Assembly (NCBI GenBank): GCA_012845835.1
Contig: JABAKD010000026.1
Location: forward strand, 15,290,533-15,354,532
DNA: 64,000 nucleotides
Origin: Undaria pinnatifida
Lineage: Eukaryota; Sar; Phaeophyceae; Laminariales; Alariaceae
Direction of reading: 5' to 3'
Position numbers and translations under genes: made by a program. The first letter of the stretch is position 1; every line of letters begins with the position of its first letter. This document shows, in pieces, positions 42,236 to 55,228 of the stretch. Below the pieces are notes generated by a model. That model saw nothing but the letters and a program-made list of their open reading frames with translations, ran no database searches and was not told the origin of the DNA.

Positions 42236-44058
42236 GCCACTTCGTTGGCTCTGAGCAAAATAGATGCCAACCGAGCATGTGAGATTCAAAGAATGCTTTT
42301 ACCTAATCGAGGCAGTAAGTCGGCGGTGGCGACAAAGCTGCGAAGGCGCAAAGGAAATGCTGTCAGAGCCCCTGGTAGAACGTCGAACGTCTCCCAGCAG
42401 ACGGGCTAGTTTGCAGAGCTCTAGTAGCACGCCGTAAGGTCTCGCGGCAGAAGAAGGGATCTGATGAGTAAGACGACTCACGGTCAGACGAGCAACACTG
42501 AGACGATAGCCGAAGGTTGTCTGTCGTGGACAGGCATTGGGAAGCAGGCCGAAAGCAAGTGCTTGACAACCAAAGTATTTTTTTTGGATTTTTAAGTAAC
42601 TTCGAGGGGTCTTGTTCTCTAAGCACAATACTTCCACAGTCGTCGCCGGCCCATCATCAGACATTATTGCGCCTGAAGAACCTCACCCTATCCATCGGTA
42701 CTGGTATATATTATCTCAACCAATCTATTGGTATGTAGAACATCTGAGTGTACAGTAAAAAAAATTTACAATCACGCAATCCTTGGCTTCGAGACCAGTA
42801 TCGAGAAGGGACAATTCAATACATAACCAGAATAAAAAGAAAAAACGGCCCTCCGGGGGGAGAAGGGTGTGTGTGGTGTGCGGAGACGTTTTGAAACCTA
42901 TCCCAGAACGAAAATGACGGGGGTAGGAAAGCCTATTGCTGACGGTAGCGCCCGTGGAATGACGCTACGTAGGGCTTTGGCGTGTTTGGCTTATTCTGTG
43001 AACTCGGGATCAGTAGAACGGCAGCGCTATGGGTGGGCGGAAGAAGCTCGACACTGCCATACGTAGATTGGAGGTAAATCAGATACATTATTTGTTGAAA
43101 GCGGTGAGAATATGTCCGCTGGATCGGAAGTCGGAAGATACATATGATATGATTAGTATGATATAACATGAAAGAAGCGAACCCAGCAGGGTGGTGAGCG
43201 AATGAAGGCGAGGTGAACGGTTGCATGAAAACACCAGCGAGTCGGCTCCTGGATTTCTTATGTTGAATTGGGAACATCTTATCACACCGGCCTCCTGGTA
43301 TGAATATTCGTGTGGAAACACACACAAAATATCAGCCCCACGGGTTGAATCCCAAATAATGCTCCAAGTACACCGTAAAATTCTTCATTCAGAAAGTTCA
43401 CCTCTTCACTTCGAGTGAAAGAAGCTACTCCACTTTTATTCCATGGAGGCGGGCAGTGATGAATGGGATTGCAGAAATTGGCATCGTAAACCAGGGGTCA
43501 CGGGACCCTGACCACACCATACTCCACCAGACGTCAAACGACACAGAAACCTTGATAACTTGAGATGGACATCCAACGCCTGTTTCACTCATTACATACG
43601 AAATATCATGAACCACCGTCCTACATGCATCCCAATGTAACCCGACAACCCCCTTCACTGCTCCGAAAACGAATTAATTGAACTTTAAAATGCCCTAAGC
43701 GTAAAAAGCAATGGCCAAGATGGTAGCGACATCACATTTTACATGAATGGAAACCTAAGGGCGGCGTTAATATACCAGAGTAACGCAGCAGTACAGCATG
43801 TCGCCAAGGCTACGGTAAGGATTCCCTTTCTTTTCAATCCCCTGGTTTGAGCCACAAACGCGAGTGACTCTGTACCTCACTGGCAAACGTTAATGGGGGC
43901 TTAAGGGGGGCAGCGTAGCTTACCATTCCATACCGAATATTCGTAGCGGAAAAGTCAAGTAGCACGGACTCTAAATAACTCAAATGAACACGAGGATCAC
44001 CAGCAAGAATGCCCCAGGGCCACTCCTACAAAAGCTTTCAAAACATCATAACCCCCCT
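42236..44058. other. Intergenic, no gene seen
   Basis: A terminal MITE-A fragment lies at about 43803-43890 (CAAGGCTACGGTAAGG, then GAGCCACAAACGCGAGTGAC). Nothing else is recognisable. Confidence 0.45.
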
Positions 44059-44328
44059 GGACCCAGGCTACGGTAGGGGGGTCCCCTTTTGGGCCTTTTG
44101 TTTCAGTGGCTAGGGGTCACTCGCGCGAGTAACCCCTTAGTTACTATGCAATCTTACGTTTTCTTTATGTTTTACATTGACGACATCAATCCGCAATGCA
44201 AAGGTGATCTAAGCTGCGGCAAACCAAGTTCCTAAACCATCTTCATCCGTAGGGTACAGAGCTACTCGTGCGAGTGGCTCAAACACACCAGTGAAAATGG
44301 GGGTACCCCCCCTACCGTAGCCTTGGTC
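44059..44328 (+). mobile_element. MITE-A copy 5
   Basis: A 270-bp copy with a perfect CCTG duplication. Confidence 0.92.
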
Positions 44329-45761
44329 CCTGCTACGTAAGCATTCTTGGTTCCCTGGTCAAGTATCAAACACAATTCCTCCCAACCAAATTGAGCACTA
44401 TCTCCGAACAGCGGGAAATATAGAACCACTTAGTGCCAATATATAAAAGCACCCCCGAGACAGTTACTTAAAATTGGGGAGTCCAAGCGGCGACGTCACC
44501 AAAACGTGCCACGCAACACCGACCCCCCCTGCGTATGCCGATTGGAGTCAAACGCTGCCCGTATACCTCACCAGGCCGGACATGGTGGCCATTGGCTGTT
44601 GCAAATGCCAATGGAAACAGGACGACACCTTGACTACAGCATATAGAAGTGGATATGAGGAGATTTCCGTTCATGGGCTAATACACACGTAAAACCTAAA
44701 CAGATATGAACCATTCCACCAGATATCGCTGATTTCGCGATACATCGACATAGAGACCAACGGCGCCGCCTGTTAAACTTAAAGTGCCAAACGAAATCAA
44801 CACCACGCATTTCTACGTTTGGACGGACGCCATATGCCGGCATTGGCGTTCCCACAGGATGGACCAATGATTCGATTTTGAGGATGTTGCGAACATGTGA
44901 TGTGATCGAGGTATACCCCCATCCTCGACACCGAGTATAGTTCCCTCAGAGGAAGGAAGTGGCCTTGGTCCCGGCCAGAGCAAAGCACTGAAAACACAAG
45001 CTGACGTCGCCCTACCACAAAAAATGATTTCCTTGGCCGCCATGAAATGTCGCGAAACCCGATCAGCCCCCAATACCATGTATTGAAAAGTACGTTCGGT
45101 AGCGAAATACATTATCCCCGGGAAGAACACCTCGACGGTAGACTAGATTGACAAAGGAGAGGCTCCGCCAAACCTCCGCAAAAACAACACGGCCGAAAAG
45201 CGACCGTTACAACTTTAAATATTAAACAGAAACACATTTCCGTACGAACCGATGGGTACCAAAGGACCCATTTACTACACGAAGCAGAACAAGGCACCAA
45301 CACCCACGAACGGAAGGGTCGGGGGAGTTGTTGTCACCGAAACGTCCCAAACATATGACAATCCAAAATAAACCTTTCCACAACGAAATTCCCGTGCGTC
45401 TAGACACGATCATAGCTGGCATCATCATTCAATTCCTTGGGAGAATAAATCAAAAATGCCTCCTTATACGTGATCCCAAGCAACACCGACTAGCCGCAAC
45501 AAAACACTCGAAGCCAGTCCCTTCCCAAAGGGAAAGACAGCGGCAGTGTTCGCAGTATACCCTCCGCCATATAATGCGTTGTGTATACACATCACCACGA
45601 ACGGACTCGGCATTATTAGCGCTCACAGATAGCCACATGGCTATGGTGTACATATGTCAAGACACATTACCCGGGGTCGACACCGTACCCACACGAGCTT
45701 GAACTCAAAGGTGACACTGCCAGTTCAGTGGGTGTTGCGTGTCCCTATCAGAGTGTACTCC
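44329..45761. other. Interval between MITE copy 5 and the gene 2 stop
   Basis: It must contain the gene 2 3' untranslated region. Several short overlapping ORFs occur, none with a recognisable product. Confidence 0.4.
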
Positions 45762-46239
45762 CTAAATTGCGACCGAGGCCAAAATACGCAAGGCGCAGGC
45801 CACTGCCATCATCCCCATTGCGATACCGCTACCGGTACCCACCGAGCCGTTCGCAAGAGCAGCCTCGTTGTTTTCGAGTTCTTCGTCTCCGCCCGCGCCT
45901 GACAAGTCACTGGGAGACGGCGTCATAGTGATACTGCTACGACTGTCATCGCTGGACGACGAGGGGGTGCTGCCCGCGCTGTCATCGTCGACACTAGCCT
46001 CGGGGGCACGGGAGCTGCCCGCGAAGTCGTCATCGTCTGGATCATTTGTCGGGGCAGCATCGCTCACAGACTGGTCGGTAGTAGGGGCGGGTGTGTCGGG
46101 GATTGTCGGGGCTGTTGAGTTGGTGTTGCTGGCGTCGTCGTCCCAAGAGGAAGTTGGCGGTGGGACCCCGATCGTCGCAGCGGCCGGCGCCGAGGTCCCA
46201 AGAAACACGGTTGCTGCCTCCGTCGTGCAAGATATATAT
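45762..46239 (-). CDS. Gene 2 exon 4: S/T/P/D-rich stalk and GPI-type tail
   Basis: The acceptor CTCAG follows a long pyrimidine tract and enters in phase 2 to match exon 3. One more cysteine (YISCTTEAA) is followed by about 100 residues rich in Ser, Thr, Pro and Asp, including DPDDDD and STPSSSSDDS. The end has small residues (NGSVGTGSG) and the hydrophobic run IAMGMMAVACALRILASVAI at the very C-terminus. That is a typical GPI attachment signal. The stalk is likely O-glycosylated (inference). Confidence 0.82.
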
Positions 46240-49200
46240 CTGAGACGTTTGGCGCAATGGGAAATTCGGAGAAGAAAGGGGTGAGAGATGGGGAATTAGC
46301 CAAAGTATGCCTTCGTTGGGTGGCATACCGCACTGGTCACGCTTTGTAGACACGAATGCTGCTGTAGCCCAGGCTGTATTTTTTTTTTTTTAGATGATAA
46401 ACCGTGCAATTTACCATTAGCGCTCGCGTGAAAACTCTCGATAATGAATAGCCTAGTTGTAAGGGATCATGTGCTTTACACAAGAAGGTCAATTGATGAA
46501 CGACTTGGGGCTATACCGGTGTGCAGCGTACGGGGCACGGTAGATCGGGGGGCCAACGGAGTAGAGTATCGGAGGGGGTGATACAGTGCGGAAGAGAGGA
46601 ATGAGGTTGACCGTTGAGGGTAGGAGACCGCTGTGAACCAAGACGGTGAGGGCCATATAATGATCGAAATGTTCACGGATGAAAACTAGAAATTCCACCT
46701 TCGTCGTGGACTGAAAAGAAGCAAGGATGCTTGCTCATGTTGGCTTTACCTCTCCTGCCTAATATTCGACCCGAAGAACAGTTGTAGTCGATAATCGCTG
46801 CGGCAGGGGCAATATTCTATCCTCCTCTGTACGCGATCTGCCTCGTGTTGCCGCGAGGCAGTCCAAGGAAGAGGAAATACGACGCGTGGCGACTGTGTTG
46901 ATCAATGTCACACGGAAGCTCTGTCTGTGACAAGAGGTTAAGATCTGAATGCTCCTTCGGCTTCATTGGACAGTTGTACAAAGGACCTCCCCGGTGAGGG
47001 AAAGCATTCAAACATTTGTGGAAAGTCTCGAGTAACGTGATTGAAGGGACTGCCCAGTGTCTAATTGATGCTACCCTTAGTGCAAAGAACCAGTTAAAGC
47101 AAATTGAACTGTGGATCCCTCTACCAGCCCCTCGCCATGTTCGCACTGCCGTGGCCACCGTGCCCGTTGACATGCAAGTTCCCTCGCTGATCATCCGCAC
47201 GGATTGTTTGCGACTACGACGTGATGGAGTAACTCATAAACGTGAGATACCAGGCTCCCTTCATATTCTGAGCGCTAAAACCCTGCTGTTTCTATCGCTC
47301 ATCGTAGCGGCCAATTCCATTAGAAGCATCATGGTAAATCTACACCATCACAAACGCTATTACCCCGAGTGACCGGACGGTGACTCGCGCGAGTGAACCT
47401 ACACTGTTGATAAAAAGGCCCCAGCAGTTCCCCCAGAACCGTGGCCACACGAGCAATTGCTGAACTTGACTATCTATATCATGACCTAAACAAATCCTTC
47501 GGCTTGTGCAAATTTTAACACCATAGGAGTTCGCCGGTAGAGACGACATGCCTGTTTTGACCATGCCGTTGAATCGGGAGTACCGACAAAACGTACCACT
47601 TGTGTATCGGAGCACGCGTGGGGGCTAACAACGCAAGAAACAAGGCATGCACACCAAACAAATTGCAGTCCAGAAGAAACGTCTACGTGGCGAAACCTAA
47701 CACGGAATACCCTCACATTGCCGCCCCGCGACACTGAAATGTCCATCGACAGCAGGACGCTGGTACGATAGCTGCATGTAGCAGGTGTTGACCGAAACCG
47801 TTTCTAGATGACGGGTTCTCTAACCCCTCAACCCTTCTTGATAGAACTAACGCTTTGTAAATATGTTCGTTGATCTTTTTGCCATTGTATATAGTGGGCA
47901 GGGGGTGCGTATGATTCCCAGAAAAGATTGGCGTACCTTTACCTCACGACTGGCGACAACCGTCGACCCTCGGCACTCTGTTCTTGTGCGCATGGCCGGC
48001 GACGTCTTTTCGGTATCTAGACCAAGGCTACGGTAGGGGGGGTACCCCCATTTTCACTGGTGTGTTTGAGCCTCTCGCGCGAGTGGCTCTGTACCCAACT
48101 GATGAAGGTGGTTTAGGTACTTGTTTCGGCGCAGCTTAGATCACATTTGCATTGCGAATTAATTTCGCCAATGTAAAACATGAAGAATACGTAAAATCGC
48201 ATACGAAAAAAGGGTTACTCGCGCGAGTGACCCCTGGCCACTGAAATAAGAGGCCCAAAAAGGGACCCCCCTACCGTAGCCTGGGTCTCTACGCAAACGT
48301 TTCGATTGCCTCTCACCCGTAGTAAAAGCCATTGGCCGCTTCCGTGGAACACAAGGGAGGCGAGAACTCGCTAGGACCGGTAACATGGAGCCAGACGTCT
48401 CCAGAGCACGTGCTGTCTTCAGTCGAAAAACCCTGCATCTCGAAGCTGCCATCTTGGTGGCATTGACTCATTGCGTACATTTCGGACGCTGATTGTTGGG
48501 TACAACTCCCATCCAAGCTCTCCCCCGCAATATCGCTGTTCGCAATAACCACCGAATTGCCGGTTGGGTCGGTGCAGCTCGCGTCGTGATACTCGTCCGC
48601 GATGAAGTTTAAGGTAGTAGGAGAAAGCCTCGACGGCTCTGCGCGGTGCGAAATGGGATTCGTGTTTGGGGTCGCGGGTGGAGTTGGCGGGCGTACGACT
48701 GGTGTCAGTGTCTAGGGTTGCCGTTCGGGAAGAAGCATTAGAAGAGGGAAAAGGGGAGAGGTGTCTGGCTACTATCTTGGCGCTCGTGGCCTCGTCCTGG
48801 TGCATGATGTGTATCCGTGCCGATAATTTTGATTAAAGTGTCGGTTAATATTGGATGACGTGTTTGTCTGTGACCGATATAATAGACCAACAGAAAATGA
48901 CTGAGAGCAGGTTGTATTAAAAAAAATCATACAAAACTCCGGCCGTAAGATCGAAGATTTCGTCGAAACTAACCCTTGCAAGCTGTGTGTGATACTCCGA
49001 TCGAGGGTAGGTGGTCGTTAACCTGACGAATTACCCCACGTGTTGCAGGCTCAGACAAGAGAACCAAGATTTGCACACATGTGTAGGTGGGAACAGTCGA
49101 CGAAACGCTGAAAGCGTTGCCGCGGACGGGTGATGGCGACTAGGTATCACCTGTTCAAGGTTGCCATGGATTTCCCAATAAATTCACCCAGGTTTGTGTA

Positions 49201-52200
49201 TGAAGGGCGTTTTTATGACAGCCAGTCAATTGCTTACGTTTGTCTTCTCTTCGGTGTGTGTGAGATGCATTCCAGAGGTCGCCAAAAAGTTCGAAAATAT
49301 ATAAAAAACTCACAGGCATTATCAAGGTTTGCGGCGTTCAAACGCGTAAAGTCACACAATCGAAATCAACGACGATCAATGAGTTGATGCATGGGTTTCA
49401 ACGTGGGCTATGAATTTTCCAATAAATCCACCCAGGTTTGTGTATGAAACGCGTTTGCATGATAGCCAGTGCATTGTTTACGTTCGTCTTCTCTTCGGTT
49501 TGTGTGAGATGAATTCCAAAAGTCGCCCAAAAGTTGAAAAAAACTAAAATTCAGGGTCATGATAAGATTTGCGGCGTACAAATGCGTAAAGCCACTCAAT
49601 CGAAATCAACGACTCTCAACGTGGGCTACTTGTGTTAATTTTCAATGCCAACGATCTTTGTATGCTCCAAATCCCGAACGACCAGCGTCACTCAGAAACG
49701 GTACACGGCGCCCATTGGTTGAAAAGCGGAAAAAAGTAGATAAACATACATTCGTGTGTAACAAAATAGTACTCTGTGGGTTTAGACCTAGACTACAAGG
49801 TTTGTGGTTTTCGGAAATGGAATTTGTAGAGTTGGCATTGATACATTCCCTTACAAACGGAATAAACATCAACAGGTGCTGTGTGTCTGACGAGACATTG
49901 CATGATATTGCATAATGGACCTTTTGCGATATACACCTGAATGGATACAGGGCTCCCCGGCTGTTGTACACGAAGGTATACCGGTACCCCGGGTATTGTG
50001 CCAGTTCTTGCGTAAGTCACAATTTTGTCGGTGAAGGGTTTAACAATCTTACGGAACTCACTGAGCTAGGGTACGGGTGCGGATATGTTACATAACTCAC
50101 AAAGGTTACGGGGGACGCACAGACTCCAAAAACTTTCCGGGCAAGTGAAACGAAGCTGTACCCGCACCCCGGGCATTCGTGGCACTGGCGTGCAGAACAT
50201 ACGGAAGTTCCGGGAACGGGTGCGAAAGTCGTACAGAACTTACAGATACTCCGGATACGGTTATGCATGTCCAGTAGAACTTGCAGACCTTTTGTATGTA
50301 GAATGATACACGGGGTAAATACCCCGGGTGTGGTTCCGTGCGTATTCTGCAGAACATAACGGTTAAAGAATTCGTCGGAATTCACTTTAGCAAGCCGTGC
50401 GTGATACTTTGATCGCCCTTGTTACAGGGCATGTGTCCTCACTACAGCTACGAGAAGCGGTCGGCAACTGCCCTCAGCACTAGCTTGGACCAGGTGATCT
50501 TACTTAGTCAGTGCGCGGACACCTGAAGATCCTGGACAAAAAACTGACGCATCATGTAGGACGTCACCGCTTTCTGTGAATGAATGGTTCGAAGCGTAAA
50601 TCAGGTACTTATATATATATATTATAAAAAATGAAAATACACTCCAGCTGTGAGATCGAAGATTTCGTCGAAACTCATCTTTGCAAGCTGTGTGTGATAC
50701 TCCGATCGCGCATATTACGAGTTGTGTGTCCTCATTAAGGATATAGGTCGGCGACTCCCCTTCCAACTACAGTGTAGTTATCAGGGTCAACAGGATGATT
50801 TTAGTCAGTCTGTGCGCGGAAACTATAAAACCCGTTTCTGAGGGAGACAAAATCTGACAGCTGTGAAGGGAAATGTAACCTATGATCAATTGAATTTTGT
50901 AAGTCGAATAACCGGTGAGGGGGTGGGGCGGAGTTTTGAAGGACGTGGGGGCCTGGTTTTGATCACAAGCGAGCGGGTTTGGAGGAGGGGGGTGGGGGGG
51001 GGGAAGGGGGCAATTTGTGCATGTAAGCTATAAATCCTTTCGAGGGAATAAATCTGACGGTTTTGGCATCAGTATATTATTGGGGGCGGGGGGGGGGGGG
51101 GGGGGGGGGGGGGCAGCTCAATATGTGCCTGGAAACTATACATTATTTTGAGGGGATAAATGTGACGGTTTTGGAAATTATACATCAGTTTATCATGTAT
51201 ATCATGGGGTAAGTCGTACAATCAGTGAGTAAAGAGAGGGTGGAGTGTTCGAGGGGGTGGGGTTGGGATGGGTTGGGGGGGAGGTGGGGGGTGTGGGGGC
51301 GGGGGGGGGGCGGGGGGGGGAGGAAGGGCTTTAGGTGAGGGGTTTGTTATACGTGTGGTGCTAGGTCTAGGCGATGGTGCGGGTGATGGGGAAAAAGGGG
51401 GCGTTCGAGGCGGAGGGGGGGGGGGGGAACACAGCGGCATGGATGGCTCTCGAAAGATAATGAGGTGATATCCTGTGCGTGAAGTCTTTATTAATGTGGC
51501 GGATTTCGATATTTGGTGGGGCGATTGTGTAAGGGAGAGCAAGAGGGGGGGGGGGGGGGGCGGGGGGGGATTTTTTAGGAGGTTTAGGTCACAAATAATA
51601 TTCAAATACACTTCGGCTGTGAGATCAAAGATATGTAGCAGCTTGTTATACGCGTGGTGCTAGGTCTAGGCGATCGTGCAGGTGGTCGGAAAAGAGGGGG
51701 CGTTGGAGGGGGGGGGGGGGGGGGAGGAAGGGCTTTAGGTGAGGGGTTTGTTATACGTGTGGTGCTAGGTCTAGGCGATGGTGCGGGTGATGGGGAAGGA
51801 GGGGGCGTTCGAGGCGGGGGGGGGGGGGGGGGGACACCTCGGCATGGATGGCTCTCGAAAGATAATGAGGTGATATCCTGTGCGTGACCTTTATATATAT
51901 ACTCGGAGTATATATCAAGTCCCGCGTACTGTTCGTGAATCCGGCGCACTATGATTTTTATTTGGTCGGCTGGGAGAGAAAATATGTAGGTTCTGGGAGC
52001 TTACGCGAGTCTCTACCGTAACCCACTTGATCCGGCTGACGCGAATGACCATACTTCTTTCACCATGCCCAAATGCTTCTCTTTGGAAAACTAGGTGCAG
52101 TACCCGACTCCTTCTACGGTAGAGGTGGCACTTTTCGCGGATATTTTTTCGGCATGATTGGGCTCCTTAATTAACCCAAATTTGTCGGAAATAGAACATT

Positions 52201-55194
52201 ATTTTTTTGCATGATGATTTCGTTGCATATCTAGGCCATGGGATGTTTCATTCTGTAACAGTTTTAATTCACCCCAAATCAGTTTTTGGGGGAGGTCTTG
52301 AACTCCCAGATTGAGCAACCTCTGAATATGTGTGGTGAACCTCTACCGTATCACGCGTGATATGTTGGTATACTGACTGCCGAGTTCCTCACCGTTGGCG
52401 TCGACGCATTCAGTCATGACCGAACAAAGTTCCCCGTTGATGCATTCTGCACCGTTCGAAAAACAACCTGAGAAGTTTGGACCCGAAGAGCTCAACGCGA
52501 GTTCCTCCGTGCACGTTCCGTCGGAGAAGAAGTCAGCACTGAATTCTCCGGTAGCCACGTCGCATGTATAGACCGCGCTATAGTTTTCGGAGAAGAACGT
52601 GCACTCGTTGAAATACCCTACGCAGAAAATACCCGATGTACCAGCAGGGGGAAGGAGCACGAAGAGAACGGAGGATACGTGTAAGGGCGAAAGCGAGAAC
52701 GCACATTAACGGCATAATCAGAAGCACGGTGCACGGGAGGCAACGAGAGAGGAGAAAAAACGAGCAAAACAGACGAGGATGACGAGGGAGTACCTACTGG
52801 GGACACATACGAGCAGGGCCAGCAAAAAAAAGAATGAAGCGTCTTAGAGTCAAAGCTAGTCAAAGACTGCATGCTAGGACTTGAAATTTCGAAGCACTGA
52901 CCGTGGCTTTACAGTGCATGTGCAGGTTCAAACAGTTTGAGAACCGGACTTAAACTCGTTGAGATATCCAACAAAACTCCAAATTGACATTTTTCCCGAC
53001 ATTGTTGGCCTACAAATGCGTATGGTAGCTCCAAAAACTATCTTTTCCGATCAATCAAGGTCAAAAATGATATAGACGGTCCCGAGGACACCAGGAGACG
53101 ACAGATATTAGTTGTACTGCCTCATTCGTGACCCATCACGAGCATGGCCACACAAAACTGTTCATTTCCATTAAACACGTGGACTAGTGATGAGAACAAG
53201 TGGTATATTTTGGGAGTTTCAATCTGAAATGTCAACCTCATATTTGAACCGCATGTTTGCAAACAAACGTGAGACTCGCCTTTTTTTCATTTTTTTTCAA
53301 AAAAAAAGTTATGGCCGCTTTAGTACTTTATAGCTTATTTTCAAGGACGTCAGCCGTGAGTTGGACGATTTTCAGGTCAATACTCATAGTATTTGTTCGG
53401 GTCGTTGTATCGATCATATCTCGAACAAAAAAGAACAAAAACCAAAAGAGTCTCACGTTGGTTGCTTGGGGCATGATCAACACCGTGTCAAAAAAACACA
53501 TCTCGACATTTAAAATAAAATAAAAACATCGCCAATTTACTCGAAATCCGCACCTTGGCTGGCCTAGCTCGTAAATGATCGGACGCCACCGGTCAGCAAG
53601 GACCAGTATCATGTTCCAGGCATAGACTGCAGTATCAATATTTGAATAGAGAAGATTGACGAGCGCGCACACCCTACGCTCCGTGTTGCAATATATACCG
53701 CTACGACACAAACCACCGACAGCACAGAGTTACATTGAAGCCCCCGTTCGTAACCAAAAGCACCGTCGTGAGTGCATCCGTTATTTACAACAACACCCGA
53801 CGGGCTCAAAGTGTAATAATACCTATCGTTCAACGCTACCGATATAGTCGATAGACTAGTCTATATAGCGCAAATGTCAAAACTGTGTTTTATATATATT
53901 TTTCAAGGTTTTACCTAGCATACATTGTAGTTTTACGTGTAGACTAAATATACCTGGCTGGATAAAAATCTAGGAAGGAGACGACAGGGACCTCTGATGG
54001 ACCAATATACCTTTGTTGCGAGGAAAACAGAAATGCAACGTGAAACTCTTGACGAAGGCAGCCGCAGCAGCGCGCTGCTTCGTAAGTGTGTATAGCGATC
54101 GCGACCGTATCCGCGACTGTAGGAACGCAAAACATGGACGCCTCATCGAAATACCAACGTCCCAGTTGCACCTACGCCAACATCACTAGTTCCATTTGAA
54201 AGCGTTACCTCACTTATTATGTAGACATTCCATCTTTTAACCTTCCATGAATCCGACAGACAAAAGTTACAAGTATTTTTCCTGGTAAATAAATTAATCA
54301 CATGGTTCGTGTGTGCCATTACCCGCAATAACATCATGGACAGCGCTACATTCCCAAAAAATATCCCGATGTCTGCAACATCAATCATCGATGGCAACAT
54401 CAGCGTCGGGGTCCAACAACTTATGCTTCCACTTTGTTCGCGCATTCGTCATTAGCCCGCCGATAGGGAACGTGGGGAAATTCCTCTGAAAAAAAACTAG
54501 TCTAGTCTATACATATTACTTTCAGCTTAGCTTGAGCGTAGGGTGATATCGGGCAGATACCGCTACCTGGTAAGAATTTGGTGCGTCAGATTGTGTCCCG
54601 CTAACAAAGCAGTTTTAGAGCTTACAGTGCACGGATTGATGAGCATCACCACCGTTTTGATCCTGGTACAAGTTCCAAGGAGGGTCGCCGACCTATGGAC
54701 CAGCCGCCCCGTTGCCCTATCAGGTTATCCTCGGGCCCTGGTATATTAGGTCAGTTTTGTTAGTTCCAGTCCCCCCGAGTGCATACTCGTACAAATTTGT
54801 ATGGACTTTTTCTTGTGCACAAGTTGGCTTGCGGATAGCGCGACAAGGTGAGTTAGCTCACTCGATTAAAACCGACGAGCAGTGGAATTTCATAGACCCC
54901 TTGCGTGGCAAAATTTGGATGCAAGAACCGTGGAGAAGAAGGGACGACATCTGTGACTAGCTGGTACCACGGCTTGATAGGGACAGCTTACGCGATACCT
55001 ACAATGGGATCCGAAGAGTGCGCCAGCTAGCGTTGGGCTGCGAAAGCAACTGCGTGCAATCGACATAGGATGCGTATTAAAATACGTGGAAGTGTGGTGA
55101 GATAAAGCTTTATTTTTCCCCATTCTCCAGAGGATAAAGGCAATCAGCTTCAAAATATGAGAACTGACTCAAAATTGGTCTAACTCAGACCTCT

Positions 55195-55228
<34 letters not shown>

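Noticed and set aside
51222..51949. Pro-rich and Gly-rich ORFs in the G-run regions, also at 59.8-61 kb and 62.1-62.5 kb
   Set aside because: They are translations of the R1 G/C-runs.
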